Shown here: positions 1-8,828 of the stretch, piece after piece | Layout of the letters: each line of letters begins with the position of its first letter | Numbering within the stretch: position 1 is the first letter of the stretch | Source: Lysinibacillus fusiformis | Lineage (GTDB): Bacteria; Bacillota; Bacilli; Bacillales_A; Planococcaceae | NCBI RefSeq assembly: GCF_003049525.1 | Contig: NZ_PYWL01000011.1 | Location: 58,487-122,486, forward strand | DNA length: 64,000 nt | Direction of reading: 5' to 3' | Made by a program: the position numbers and the translations under genes | Notes under the pieces: generated by a model | Told to the model about the DNA's origin: nothing | The model's database searches: none | Seen by the model: the letters and a program-made list of their open reading frames with translations, nothing else

Positions 1-24
1 GACAGAATTTCTGCCTCCCATATG

Positions 25-1263
25 CTAATTCATAACAGGTGGGGCTGTTTCCTCAGGACTCAGCTCACGAATAAGGACTGGTACTGGGTAATCCACACCT
101 TCTTGATTTTCTAATCGAATGGAATACATAGATTGAAGGGCTTGGTGATCCTCTTCACGGAAGGTCATCGTGCCTTTCGGTGTCTCAAATGACATGCCTT
201 CCATCACATCAATTAGCTTATTGGCATCGGCATCCCCATCCGATTTCTTCAATGCCTCTACAATCGAAATAGCTGCGGACATACCTCCAGGTGTAAATAA
301 ATCCGGTACCTCATTGAAACGTTTTTGATGCTCCTCCACTAACCATTTATTCACATCATTTTGAGGTAACGTATGATAGTACACGGAGAAGCCTTCCATA
401 CCAACTAATGGATTCATAAATTGAAGCGCAATAATATCAGGCGCACCCGTAGAAATTTTAATGCCTTTTTCTTGAATTTTAAGATCAGCAATTTGATTCC
501 AAGGAGAATTTGCCCCTGCCCATACGACAAATAAATAATCTGGCTTAGCATCCATCACCTTTTGCAGATTCGACGTAAAGTCTGTTGCGGCTGGATCTGC
601 ATACTCCTCTAGCACAATTTCTGCTCCCAACTTCTCTGCAGCTGTCTTAAATGCATTCACACCGTCCCAGCCAAATGAATAATCTGGCGCAAACGTTGCA
701 ATCTTCACACCATCTCCCGCAATAGCTGCCGCCGCAGCATACGCATCCTGTGATGAATTACGTCCTGTACGGAAAATATATTCATTAAATTCTGACCCTG
801 TAATACTATCTGCTACCGCAGGCTCCACGACCATAATTTTTTCATACTCCTCTGCAAGTGGAAGGACAGCCAACGTATCACCAGAGCTTGACGAACCTAC
901 TAGAAAATCAACCTGATCATCCTCTAATAGCTTTGTGGCCTTTTGTACAGCCACCTCAGGCTTCGTCTCCGTATCCTCATAAATAATCTCAATTTTTTTC
1001 CCATTGACCTCCATCGTACCCCCAGTGGCATACTTTATCCCTAAATCAAATCCACGCTGCGTTTGTTTTCCATAAGACTCAAGTGCCCCTGTTAACGAAG
1101 CAAGCACCCCAATCCTAATCGTTTCCCCTTCCGCCGTAACAGCCTTCGTCTCACCATCAGTAGTATCTGCATCCGCAGCCTCTTCCTTCGTATCTTTTTC
1201 GCTACAAGCCACCAACAACACAGCTACCATCACTAAAAGAAACCAAAACCAATGCTTCCTCAT
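25..1263 (-). CDS. ABC transporter substrate-binding lipoprotein, LivJ/Peripla_BP_6 family
   Basis: The 412-residue protein starts with a hydrophobic signal segment and a lipobox (LLVAC, Cys20), so it should be tethered to the outer face of the membrane. An acidic linker follows (residues 21-45), then a type I periplasmic binding fold that starts IRIGVLASLTG and contains VQKATKLLEDDQVDF and FMNPLVGMEGF. This family binds branched-chain or other amino acids and amides for a high-affinity importer. No permease or ATPase gene is adjacent in the window. The start follows GGGGGATATGGG. A perfect cre-type palindrome lies in its leader, suggesting carbon catabolite control. Ligand unknown. Confidence 0.88.
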   Translation of the reverse strand: MRKHWFWFLLVMVAVLLVACSEKDTKEEAADADTTDGETKAVTAEGETIRIGVLASLTGALESYGKQTQRGFDLGIKYATGGTMEVNGKKIEIIYEDTETKPEVAVQKATKLLEDDQVDFLVGSSSSGDTLAVLPLAEEYEKIMVVEPAVADSITGSEFNEYIFRTGRNSSQDAYAAAAAIAGDGVKIATFAPDYSFGWDGVNAFKTAAEKLGAEIVLEEYADPAATDFTSNLQKVMDAKPDYLFVVWAGANSPWNQIADLKIQEKGIKISTGAPDIIALQFMNPLVGMEGFSVYYHTLPQNDVNKWLVEEHQKRFNEVPDLFTPGGMSAAISIVEALKKSDGDADANKLIDVMEGMSFETPKGTMTFREEDHQALQSMYSIRLENQEGVDYPVPVLIRELSPEETAPPVMN

Positions 1264-1293
1264 CCCATATCCCCCTTCAAAATTCTCTCCAAA

Positions 1294-1305
1294 GAAAGCG
1301 CTTTC
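1294..1305 (-). promoter_or_regulatory. cre-like operator (CcpA) in the leader of the binding-protein gene
   Basis: A perfect 12-bp palindrome GAAAGCGCTTTC lies 31-42 bp upstream of the start codon at 1263. It matches the core of the catabolite-responsive element. Lying between the likely promoter (TATATAGTG near 1320) and the ribosome site, it would act by roadblock repression. Inference from sequence only. Confidence 0.6.
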
Positions 1306-1356
1306 GTTGCTATGACCTCACTATATAAAAGACCAGTTACAAATTAGTTACAAAAA

Positions 1357-1388
1357 ATGATCCGGCCAAGAGGACCGGATCATTTTTC
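1357..1388. terminator. bidirectional hairpin
   Basis: ATGATCCGG and CCGGATCAT form a 9-bp stem around a short loop with T-runs on both strands. It lies just upstream of the binding-protein promoter and would insulate it from transcription arriving from the GNAT gene at 1875-2291. Confidence 0.6.
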
Positions 1389-1499
1389 TGTCCCGAAAGT
1401 GAAGTGAAACGCAACGGCAGGGACAAAACAGGTTTTTATCTGCACGAAAAGTGCAGAGTATTTTTCTGTCCCGAAAGTGAAGCATAGCGCAACGGCAGG
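1383..1499. repeat. two copies of a 39-bp intergenic repeat with inner hairpins
   Basis: A 39-bp unit starting TTTTTCTGTCCCGAAAGTG and ending GCAACGGCAGG occurs at 1383-1421 and 1461-1499; only the six bases before GCAACGG differ. Between the copies lies a small hairpin (CTGCAC..GTGCAG, 1440-1456). TGTCCC inside the first unit can pair with GGGACA just after it. This looks like a dispersed REP-like element; no coding frame is evident. Confidence 0.6.
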
Positions 1500-1505
1500 T
1501 CAAAA

Positions 1506-1874
1506 CTCACCTCTAAATTAAAAAGCGTGTGAAATTTTACAATCAGTAAAATTTCACACGCTTTGCCGTACAATTACAAGAAAGGGATATCGCTTCTGCC
1601 ACCCACCATTTAGTCGAAAATAATCCAGAGATATCCTTCTAGAAATTGTATTAAGTAATCTTCAGACAACTCCAAAGATTACTTTTTATAATGACTACTT
1701 TATTCATGCAAAAAGACCCTTTCAAAAGTAGAAAGAGTCTTTTATAGAAAAATGTTGAAATTAACGTTTTGAGAACTGAGGTACACGACGAGCGCCACGT
1801 TCTAAATTCAAACCGATAAAAAAAGAAGACAAAAACGTTGAAAGTACAACATTTTTGTCTTTTATATTTTGGAG
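1506..1874. other. gene-free stretch with three hairpins
   Basis: A perfect 16-bp inverted repeat (1525-1540 with 1546-1561, GCGTGTGAAATTTTAC arm) is followed by a weaker hairpin at 1713-1742 and a terminator for the downstream-facing GNAT gene at 1822-1864 (AGACAAAAACGTTG arm, T-rich on the minus strand). On the minus strand, 1762-1818 could encode a short peptide ending GARRVPQFSKR before a stop; it has no start or ribosome site and may be the tail of a lost gene. Confidence 0.5.
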
Positions 1875-2291
1875 CTATTCTTTCGATACTCCCGACTGCA
1901 TACTGTAATTTCTAATGAGCATACCATTGGATTTCATCATTCCAAATTTCTCATACAAAGGAACTAAGTCATCGTCACAACATAGATCAATCATGTATAT
2001 ATATTGAAGCTCAATGAGCATTCTATTGATTAATTCCTTGCCAATACCTTTACTTTTATAAGGAGGAAGCACTTCAAGAAATGGTATATAGGCAGATAGA
2101 ACTCCATCACTAATGGCTGTTATAAATCCAACTATTTGATTGGATTGCTCATCAAGAGCCATAACGACTTTGCTGCTATTTTCCAACAGCTTTAGATGTG
2201 TTTGTGGGCTTGGTGGGTTCGGCCAATCGACAAAAAAGCCCTTTAACATATCAGATGAAATATCCTCTAGATTGTTTTTATATAGTAACAA
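1875..2291 (-). CDS. GNAT family N-acetyltransferase
   Basis: The 138-residue protein has a GNAT fold: a central strand (VGFITAISDGVLSAYIPFLEVLP), the acetyl-CoA-binding loop YKSKGIGKELINRML (about residues 78-92), and a C-terminal LYEKFGMMKSNG segment typical of the last helix and strand. The substrate cannot be predicted. It appears monocistronic, with a terminator hairpin just downstream (1822-1864). The start precedes the second residue of a leucine-rich MLLYKN opening; no strong ribosome site is obvious. Confidence 0.8.
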   Translation of the reverse strand: MLLYKNNLEDISSDMLKGFFVDWPNPPSPQTHLKLLENSSKVVMALDEQSNQIVGFITAISDGVLSAYIPFLEVLPPYKSKGIGKELINRMLIELQYIYMIDLCCDDDLVPLYEKFGMMKSNGMLIRNYSMQSGVSKE

Positions 2292-2382
2292 ATACTAGCT
2301 CCCCCATTCATTTAGCATATCCTATCGATAGTTTACTAGCCATTTGTTGACCGCCTCAAACATCGATTTAGCTTGTAGGTAC

Positions 2383-2934
2383 CTATTTTGACCATTCCTG
2401 TTTTAATACGCTATACAATAATGAATCTCGCCAAACATCATCCTTCATTAACAAGTTTTCGCGCAGAATCCCTTCTTTTGTCATTCCTATTTTTTCTAAC
2501 ACTTTGGATGATCCAATATTTCTTGGGTCGCATGTTGCATAGATGCGGTGGAGGTTTAATGTTTCAAAACCGAAAGTTATGACTAACTTAGCACTTTCCG
2601 TAGCTATGCCTTTTCCCCAGTATTCAGGGTTTACGATGTACCCAATTTCTCCAACCTTGTTTGTAAAATCCCTCATCATGAGCTCTACCGCACCTATTAG
2701 CTTTCCTTGATAAATAATGGCAAACACATATCTTTCTCTTGGCGTCAGCTTTGCTTCTTTCAGTACATCATGAATAAACTCTTTAGAATCCTCCTCAGTA
2801 TTCGGCCCCCAGATTTGATACTGACAGACAATTTCTTGTGAGGCATATTGATGAACATCTGCCCAGTCATGTTCCATGAATTCTCGTAAAATGACCATGT
2901 CACTTGCTAGTATTAAGTCATTATTTTTAATCAT
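2383..2934 (-). CDS. RimJ/RimL-type GNAT acetyltransferase
   Basis: The 183-residue protein matches the ribosomal-protein N-acetyltransferase subgroup of GNAT. It has LILASDMVILREFMEHDW at the N-terminus, GEIGYIVNPEYWGKGIATESAKLVI (acetyl-CoA loop, about 93-117) and the family hallmark LNLHRIYATCDPRNIGSSKVLEKIGM. Its start codon lies inside the last codons of the upstream alpha/beta hydrolase (8-base overlap), so the two are probably one translationally coupled operon. RimJ/RimL relatives acetylate protein N-termini or small molecules; the substrate here is unknown. Confidence 0.85.
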   Translation of the reverse strand: MIKNNDLILASDMVILREFMEHDWADVHQYASQEIVCQYQIWGPNTEEDSKEFIHDVLKEAKLTPRERYVFAIIYQGKLIGAVELMMRDFTNKVGEIGYIVNPEYWGKGIATESAKLVITFGFETLNLHRIYATCDPRNIGSSKVLEKIGMTKEGILRENLLMKDDVWRDSLLYSVLKQEWSK

Positions 2935-3763
2935 TTTGATTATGCCTCCCTTGTTCTGCCTCTACTCGATTCAACCATTCACTCATTAAATTGGTAAACA
3001 ACTCAGGTTGTTCAATTTGCAAATTATGACCAGCGATATCTACTATTGCGAAGGTTGCTCTAGGGAATTTTTTTAAAATCGCAAAGGCATCCTCATAACC
3101 AACAACGGAATCCTGTTTGCCTAATAGGAAGATGGATGGTTTAGCAAAGGACTGTTCATCCACAGCAAAAGAGAAGCTGTAACTTTGCTGAATTTTTTCT
3201 AAAAATGCATGATCTGCTATACTACATCCTACTAGAACCTCTGCTGTATATCGCTTCCAATTATAAGCATTCAGAACAACTTGATTTGACTGAAAATCTA
3301 CTAGCTCCTGCTGGCTTAATGTTGATAAAAAGGCATAATCTGATGTCACAACACAATGTTCTGGCACTGTACGTTGCTCCTTCTCTGGAATAATAAGAGG
3401 ACAAATAAAGGCAGCCCCTAAAAGCCGCTCAGCTGACTTTCGCATAATTCCACGCGCTAAATAGCCCCCATAAGATTCACCCACCAGCAAGTAGGGTTCA
3501 TCGGGAATCAGTGCTTGTATAAATTCATTGACCACTTCTAACATTTCATCTGAGTTTTGAATCGATGAATAGTTCGTAGTCTTACCCATCCCAGGAAGGT
3601 CAAAATAGATACGTTTCCACCCCTCTTGCTCTAAAAAAACCGGCTCCATACACCCCTTCATTAACCGATGATCAGGCGTAAAACCGTGTAGCATAATAAT
3701 AGGTATTCCTGTTCCGATTATTTCATAGTAAATATTCGCTTTACTAGTCTGACAAAATGGCAT
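2927..3763 (-). CDS. alpha/beta hydrolase
   Basis: A 278-residue alpha/beta-fold hydrolase. The oxyanion segment is IIMLHGFTPDH, the nucleophile elbow is VGESYGG (Ser about residue 109), and the C-terminal catalytic His sits in DIAGHNLQIEQP. An acid lies in LLGKQDSVVGY. The frame stays open for 31 codons upstream, but the ATG at 3763 has a perfect GGAGG seven bases before it, so I place the start there. It is followed by an overlapping GNAT gene. The substrate is not predictable from sequence. Confidence 0.85.
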   Translation of the reverse strand: MPFCQTSKANIYYEIIGTGIPIIMLHGFTPDHRLMKGCMEPVFLEQEGWKRIYFDLPGMGKTTNYSSIQNSDEMLEVVNEFIQALIPDEPYLLVGESYGGYLARGIMRKSAERLLGAAFICPLIIPEKEQRTVPEHCVVTSDYAFLSTLSQQELVDFQSNQVVLNAYNWKRYTAEVLVGCSIADHAFLEKIQQSYSFSFAVDEQSFAKPSIFLLGKQDSVVGYEDAFAILKKFPRATFAIVDIAGHNLQIEQPELFTNLMSEWLNRVEAEQGRHNQND

Positions 3764-3859
3764 TGTTGTACCTCCGAATATATGGTCTAAAATAAAGTTT
3801 TCTTTCACGTTCGAATCATGAGTCCCCCACACTGAGTAAGCTTTTTTTGCCAACATTCT

Positions 3860-5503
3860 CTACCCCATAATCAAATCATAAACAGCCATTGTTGATTCCA
3901 TTGGAGTAGTGTTCAATTCCTGCTGTAATTGTTGGACGCATTTTTCATACCATTTCAAGGCTAGTGAACGGTTTTGAAGTTGGTAATGACTATACATGAG
4001 CAGACGATACCCTTCCTCCCATAACGGGTCCTCTCGAACCATCCTCTCTGCGTAGCCAATAGTCTTTTTATACTGTTGCTGTCTTGTAGCGTTTTGAGCT
4101 AGGCGTTCAAGTACCTCAATATATAAATACTGTAGTTTTTCGCGATCCTGTGTCAGCCAGTCTAGTTGTTTTTTTTCCGCATATAATGCGTCCGTATAAC
4201 TCGCTAGAGCTAATTGTAGCCATTCATTGGACAGCTCTGGATCAAATTCCTCCATGCCTAAATGGAAGTAATAATGAAAGCGTTCTACGTCAATTTGAAG
4301 AAAAGAGATATGCTGTAACTGATACATATTATTTTTCCGCTGAATAAAAAGGCTATCCTGTCTGGCATGTCGTTGTGGTTCCAGTACTTTTAGTAAGGTA
4401 TTCAAAACCACTTTAAAATCTCGATCCAAGGACTCAACGCTCCGTTCAGGCCATAATGCTTGTGCAATTTCTTCCTTCGGTGTAAAGCGATGACGATGAC
4501 AATACAAATACACGAATAACTCCTTTGCCTTATCACGCTGCCACTCTTTATCTTCAAGCTTTCGTTGTCCCCTTATTAGGCTTACGCTCCCGAAAAGTTG
4601 GAGCTGAATTTCGTCATGCGAGTAGCTCATACTATCTTCCGCCTGTAAAAATTGTCGCAGCCCAACGATGGCTGCATGCTCTTCACTACCGCATTGTTGA
4701 CTGTATTGTAATAGCTCATAAAAAATCATTTGATTGCTTGGGCCAAGGATCATTTTCTTTTGCAGAAAATAATGATAGCCATTTGTCATGCACGATTGGG
4801 GGAACTGTTGAAATAAAGATTGAAATTGTTCGATTGACTTCTCTTGAAAGGCAATCACAGATTGATAAAATAAAACATGCATCAGCCCATTACGATCACC
4901 ACATTCTTGAAACAGTTGCTGGGCTTTTATTAACAACTCCTTCGCCTGTGCCGTTTCATGCTGGGAAACATTGATTTTCACCTCTGCTAGGAGAATTAGC
5001 GCCGTCATCCAAGCATCTTGGACCTGTTCCGTTTCCTGTAAGCCAAGCGCTAAATATTTCTTAGCAGCTTCCATATCCCCTAGCATATGTTTGACGATGG
5101 CCAGTCCCATATATGGTTCTGCCTTAACCCGTGAGATGTTAATCGTATTCATTAATGTCAATGCTTTTTCATAGGCATGACAAGCCCCTTGATAATCTGA
5201 GTACTCCATTAATAACAAAGCATGTGCTTTTCGAATATAGCCAACAGCCTCAATGAAGACAGACTTTTCGCGTAAACCTCTCTGAATACCGTGCTGGGCC
5301 GCATACCAAGCATCCTTTCCTTCCCCTAACAATGTATAGACAAAAGCTGCTAACAATTCACTTTCACGATGAGTTGCGACGAGCTGAGGTGGTAATTCAA
5401 GCCGTTTTCCTAATAATTCTTTTGCCTCTTGCAACTGCCCTGTGCGCAGTAAGACACGTACATCGACATTGGCGCGTTGTACAACATCCTCTGGTAAAGC
5501 CAC
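3860..5503 (-). CDS. C-terminal half of a split ATPase-TPR-BTAD transcriptional regulator
   Basis: This frame encodes TPR-like repeats (residues 1-270), then a winged-helix segment (LFGSVSLIRGQRKLEDKEWQ, KELFVYLYCHRHRFTPKEEI, ALWPERSVESLDRDFKVVL) and a BTAD bacterial transcriptional activation domain (about 390-545), as in SARP/LuxR-like regulators. It overlaps the frame at 5410-7047 and continues that protein. Reading back from ALPEDVVQ, the other frame gives KGAQLFIDNV, which joins onto ENLVNLG of the upstream frame within a purine run near 5525-5537. I see one about 1060-residue protein interrupted by a one-base frameshift rather than two genes; the ATG shown is probably not a natural start. 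Confidence 0.75.
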   Translation of the reverse strand: MALPEDVVQRANVDVRVLLRTGQLQEAKELLGKRLELPPQLVATHRESELLAAFVYTLLGEGKDAWYAAQHGIQRGLREKSVFIEAVGYIRKAHALLLMEYSDYQGACHAYEKALTLMNTINISRVKAEPYMGLAIVKHMLGDMEAAKKYLALGLQETEQVQDAWMTALILLAEVKINVSQHETAQAKELLIKAQQLFQECGDRNGLMHVLFYQSVIAFQEKSIEQFQSLFQQFPQSCMTNGYHYFLQKKMILGPSNQMIFYELLQYSQQCGSEEHAAIVGLRQFLQAEDSMSYSHDEIQLQLFGSVSLIRGQRKLEDKEWQRDKAKELFVYLYCHRHRFTPKEEIAQALWPERSVESLDRDFKVVLNTLLKVLEPQRHARQDSLFIQRKNNMYQLQHISFLQIDVERFHYYFHLGMEEFDPELSNEWLQLALASYTDALYAEKKQLDWLTQDREKLQYLYIEVLERLAQNATRQQQYKKTIGYAERMVREDPLWEEGYRLLMYSHYQLQNRSLALKWYEKCVQQLQQELNTTPMESTMAVYDLIMG

Positions 5504-7047
5504 ATTATCGATAAATAATTGTGCCCCCTTGCCTTCCCTAAGTTTACTAAATTTTCAGCGTATTGACGTTGGAGCTCTACTAATTCTGTCTTCGGTAAGG
5601 GAGTATATTTGGCGAGCTCTAAAGCTTTTTCTAAATGAGGTTCTGCCAATGCTGGCTGAATTGTGTCTAAATAGATATGGGCTAATCCTGCTTGTGCTTT
5701 TGTCACATAAACATCATCCCGCTGCCGCTGTGCAATGGTTGCACATTTCTCATAGGATTGCTTAGCTTTTTCATAAAAAGCACGGTAGCGATGGCATTCT
5801 CCCTCAAAATAATATAATTTATAAAACTTTGTTTTTTCTTGTATGGTAAAGCGATTGATTTTTTCTAACAACCATTCGAATTGACCAGCTCGAATTAATG
5901 GCTCTGCATGGAGCTGTAAGAGCTCTCCGCAAAAATTGGGATCATTCGTTTTAAAGGCATGATAAAGGGCAGCTTGAACATTATGTTGATCCACATAAAA
6001 CAACGCAGCTTGTTGATGAAGGTCATTATATTGATGCGGATACTGTTGCCATTTTATTTCTAAAAAACGACTAAACAACGCGTGGAATCGATAAATGCCA
6101 TCTGTTGTAGCGGGCTGAATAAATACGTGGCGTTGCGTGAATGGATTCAACATTTGTGCAAGTTCAGAGCCATAAAAATCCTCTAATAATTTTGCTGAAA
6201 AGTTTGGAAAAATCGCCAATTTTAAGATGACCTCTTGTTCAGTGGATGTCATCGTACTATAAACTTCTTCCGACAAATAGCGGAAGAGATCATTTGTCGG
6301 GATGGTTAGCCAATGATCTAAGGGAGCATGATGCCATTGCTCTGCTAGTAAAGAAATGCTAATAGCCCAACCTTCTGTCATTTCCAAAATCTTTGCGACT
6401 TCAGAGCTTGATAAATGCACATCTACATATTCTTCAAAAAATACAGCAATCTCCTCGTTTGAAAATGCTAGCTCCTTCTCTGTGATAACAAGTAATCTTT
6501 TTTGTAGCTTTAATTTCCTCGTAATATCCCAATTAGGTAATGTTCTAGAGGCGATAATGAAATGAACAGTTGGCGGCGCAAACTCAATGATTTTCTCCAT
6601 TAAATAATTTATGTGAAATACATGATCGACGAGATGATAGTCATCTATAACAATTAGGAGCGGCTCATCCATGTTACATAAGCAATTGACAAACAGCTTA
6701 TACCAGCGATTGAGCTCCTCCATTTTCGGAAAGCGAGATAATTGGTCCCATGTATCAAATGTCTGACCAAAATTAGGCACAATTCGTTGTACACTGAAAA
6801 AAAGATGCGTCAAAAAGGGTAAAATCGTATCATCTTCATCAGAAATACTGTACCAGGAAAATCGTCGAGATTCGTGGTACAGAAATTGAGTGAGGGTGGT
6901 CGTCTTGCCATACCCTGCCCCACTATGAATAAGTGTGCATGTATGCTGATGACTTTTTTTTAATGTTCTCATCAGTGACGCTCGATTAATACAATGCTTG
7001 GATGGATTTGGTGCTATACATTTGGATTGTATGATAATATCTGTCAT
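5410..7047 (-). CDS. N-terminal half of the same regulator (MalT-like P-loop ATPase plus TPR)
   Basis: The protein carries a Walker A motif (HSGAGYGKTTTL, residues 41-52), a Walker B-like LIVIDDYHLVDH (about 130-141), a Leu-rich STAND/MalT-type NTPase region, and helical repeats from about 330. The last some 35 residues (after ENLVNLGKA) are out of frame and lose all resemblance to TPRs. The true continuation is the frame at 3860-5503. MalT-like STAND regulators bind ATP and an inducer before activating transcription. The gene is preceded by a 140-bp gap holding the ddh terminator. As sequenced the regulator would lack its DNA-binding half. Confidence 0.75.
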   Translation of the reverse strand: MTDIIIQSKCIAPNPSKHCINRASLMRTLKKSHQHTCTLIHSGAGYGKTTTLTQFLYHESRRFSWYSISDEDDTILPFLTHLFFSVQRIVPNFGQTFDTWDQLSRFPKMEELNRWYKLFVNCLCNMDEPLLIVIDDYHLVDHVFHINYLMEKIIEFAPPTVHFIIASRTLPNWDITRKLKLQKRLLVITEKELAFSNEEIAVFFEEYVDVHLSSSEVAKILEMTEGWAISISLLAEQWHHAPLDHWLTIPTNDLFRYLSEEVYSTMTSTEQEVILKLAIFPNFSAKLLEDFYGSELAQMLNPFTQRHVFIQPATTDGIYRFHALFSRFLEIKWQQYPHQYNDLHQQAALFYVDQHNVQAALYHAFKTNDPNFCGELLQLHAEPLIRAGQFEWLLEKINRFTIQEKTKFYKLYYFEGECHRYRAFYEKAKQSYEKCATIAQRQRDDVYVTKAQAGLAHIYLDTIQPALAEPHLEKALELAKYTPLPKTELVELQRQYAENLVNLGKARGHNYLSIMWLYQRMLYNAPMSMYVSYCAQGSCKRQKNY

Positions 7048-7148
7048 GGAAACGATAACCTCCGTTTGTGTAAGGTTACAAAAATTCAGATTATTAAATT
7101 ATTGACAGTTTACCATATTTTTATAGCTTTGATGGAAATAAATAAAAT

Positions 7149-7186
7149 ACCCGACTATCAAATAATGATAATCGGGCTTTTGTTCC
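7149..7186 (-). terminator. rho-independent terminator of ddh
   Basis: On the minus strand AGCCCGATTATCA pairs with TGATAGTCGGGT and is followed by a T-rich run. It lies 5 bp past the ddh stop codon. Confidence 0.75.
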
Positions 7187-7190
7187 ATGA

Positions 7191-8171
7191 TTATAGTAAT
7201 TCTTTACGTAATTCAGCAGCTGATTTTGGTGAAAGCAGACTGAATGGGATATCAAATACTGTTTTCGCCCCTTTATCACCAGCTTGGCTTAGACGGTGTG
7301 CTGCACGTGCATAAGCGACTAAAACACTAGACGTGAAGTTTGGATTACTTTCTAATTTTAATGAGAATTCAAGAATTTGTTTATCGTTTGCACCACTATC
7401 ACCACTGCGGATCACAAAACCACCATGTGGCATACCTGTGTGGTTTGCTGTAAATTCTTCTTCAGAAATGAAGTTTACAGTTGTATTATATTCATCGAAG
7501 TAGTTAGGCATTGTCACAATTTCTTGTTCTACTTTTGCCGCATCTGCGCCGTCTTCTAGTACAACCCAGCATTCACGAGCATGTTTCTCACGTGTTGTTA
7601 GCTCTGGATTTTCACCGTTACGTACACGATCTACTGCTTCTTTAATTGGTAAAGTGTATTGCACAGCATTTTTAACGCCTTCAATACGACGAACTGCATC
7701 CGAGTGACCTTGACTTAGACCATCTCCCCAGAAAGTATACGTTGTACCAACTGGTAATACAGATTCACCTAATAGACGATTTAATGAGAATAAACCTGGA
7801 TCCCAACCAACTGAGATGACAGATACTTTGCCAGACTTTTGAGCTGCTGCATCAACCGCATCGAAAAATTCAGGAATTTTCGCATGTGTATCGAAGCTAT
7901 CAATTGTATTAAACCATTGAGCAAAATGTGGACCTTGCTCTGGTAAATCTGTTGCTGAGCCCCCACATAAAATCATAACATCAATGTCATTTTGGAATTT
8001 TTCAGCGTCCTCTACTAAATATACGCTCGCATTGCTAGCTACGTTTACTGTTGAAGGGTCTCGACGTGTGAACACCGCTACTACTTCCATATCTGGATTT
8101 TGTGATATAGCATACTCCACACCACGACCTAAATTTCCATAACCAACAATACCTACTCGAATTGCACTCAT
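7191..8171 (-). CDS. ddh: meso-diaminopimelate D-dehydrogenase
   Basis: The 326-residue protein begins MSAIRVGIVGYGNLGRGVEYA, a Rossmann NADP-binding motif (GxGxxG). It contains the Ddh hallmarks SVGWDPGLFSLNR, TFWGDGLSQGHSDAVRRI, HARECWVVLEDG and MPHGGFVIRSGD. The enzyme reversibly oxidises the D-centre of meso-diaminopimelate to L-2-amino-6-oxopimelate with NADP+, a one-step branch of lysine and diaminopimelate synthesis. It is well known from Lysinibacillus sphaericus, which supports the organism guess. Length fits the family. A terminator follows; the upstream gap (8172-8454) should hold its promoter. Confidence 0.95.
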   Translation of the reverse strand: MSAIRVGIVGYGNLGRGVEYAISQNPDMEVVAVFTRRDPSTVNVASNASVYLVEDAEKFQNDIDVMILCGGSATDLPEQGPHFAQWFNTIDSFDTHAKIPEFFDAVDAAAQKSGKVSVISVGWDPGLFSLNRLLGESVLPVGTTYTFWGDGLSQGHSDAVRRIEGVKNAVQYTLPIKEAVDRVRNGENPELTTREKHARECWVVLEDGADAAKVEQEIVTMPNYFDEYNTTVNFISEEEFTANHTGMPHGGFVIRSGDSGANDKQILEFSLKLESNPNFTSSVLVAYARAAHRLSQAGDKGAKTVFDIPFSLLSPKSAAELRKELL

Positions 8172-8454
8172 TAAAATTCCTCCTCACGATTACGCGACTT
8201 TGTGAAAACCTTCACGTTAAATCTAACTACAATAATACTTCGTGTTAGAAAAATTCACAATAGTTTGAGTATGAGTTTTTTTGAAAGAATATATATCAGT
8301 TTTCTATGATTTTTATCCAATGATGGTATGAATACGGTTACAAATTACTAAATATTCCATGAACCTTTAAGTTTTCGTTAAAGCCTTGTAAATGACGGCT
8401 ATTTTTCGAACCAGTCTTGTACAATAAATGTAACGACAAAAGGGGGCATGTTGA

Positions 8455-8769
8455 ATGAAAAGTACTGGTTACTCATTAAGCACAACAACGGCACAAGGAG
8501 AACTACTTGCATTCCATATGACACAAAATTCTGTGGATCACAACAGTGAAGCGTTTCAAACTGTAAGGAAACCGCTTGAAAGTTTTTCACCAAACAAACA
8601 TTTATGTATCGGTGTTCTACCTTTTGACGTTTCGGAAGACACCTTAGACAAATCCATCCAAAAAAACAGGGTTAATGAAGTCGACTTTTATAATAGCGGT
8701 AAGGAAATTGCTCGCTGGCTCATAAAAAAAAGCGAATACAACAAATCTAGCTATGACTTCTTAACTTGA
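8455..8769 (+). CDS. small hypothetical protein (104 aa)
   Basis: I do not recognise the family. The start has a good AAAGGGGG ribosome site eight bases upstream. The protein is soluble-looking with no signal or membrane segment, and contains KHLCIGVLPFDVSEDTLDKSI and a basic C-terminal WLIKKSEYNKSS. It stands alone between divergent ddh and the convergent Crp/Fnr gene. The clean ribosome site and full-length frame argue it is real. Confidence 0.6.
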   Translation: MKSTGYSLSTTTAQGELLAFHMTQNSVDHNSEAFQTVRKPLESFSPNKHLCIGVLPFDVSEDTLDKSIQKNRVNEVDFYNSGKEIARWLIKKSEYNKSSYDFLT

Positions 8770-8828
8770 AGTCTGAAGAACAGTATTATCGAGTCTAGAT
8801 CATGCTCCTCCTAATTTTAATTCCCCAA

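Noticed and set aside
4525..4974. 149-codon plus-strand frame opposite the BTAD regulator
   Set aside because: Lies wholly antisense to a well-supported coding frame, with no ribosome site or family resemblance.
5410..5540. Programmed frameshift in the BTAD regulator
   Set aside because: No classical slippery heptamer with stimulator was identified; a simple indel in a purine run explains it better.
7781..7966. 61-codon frame inside ddh
   Set aside because: Same-strand shadow of ddh, no start signal.
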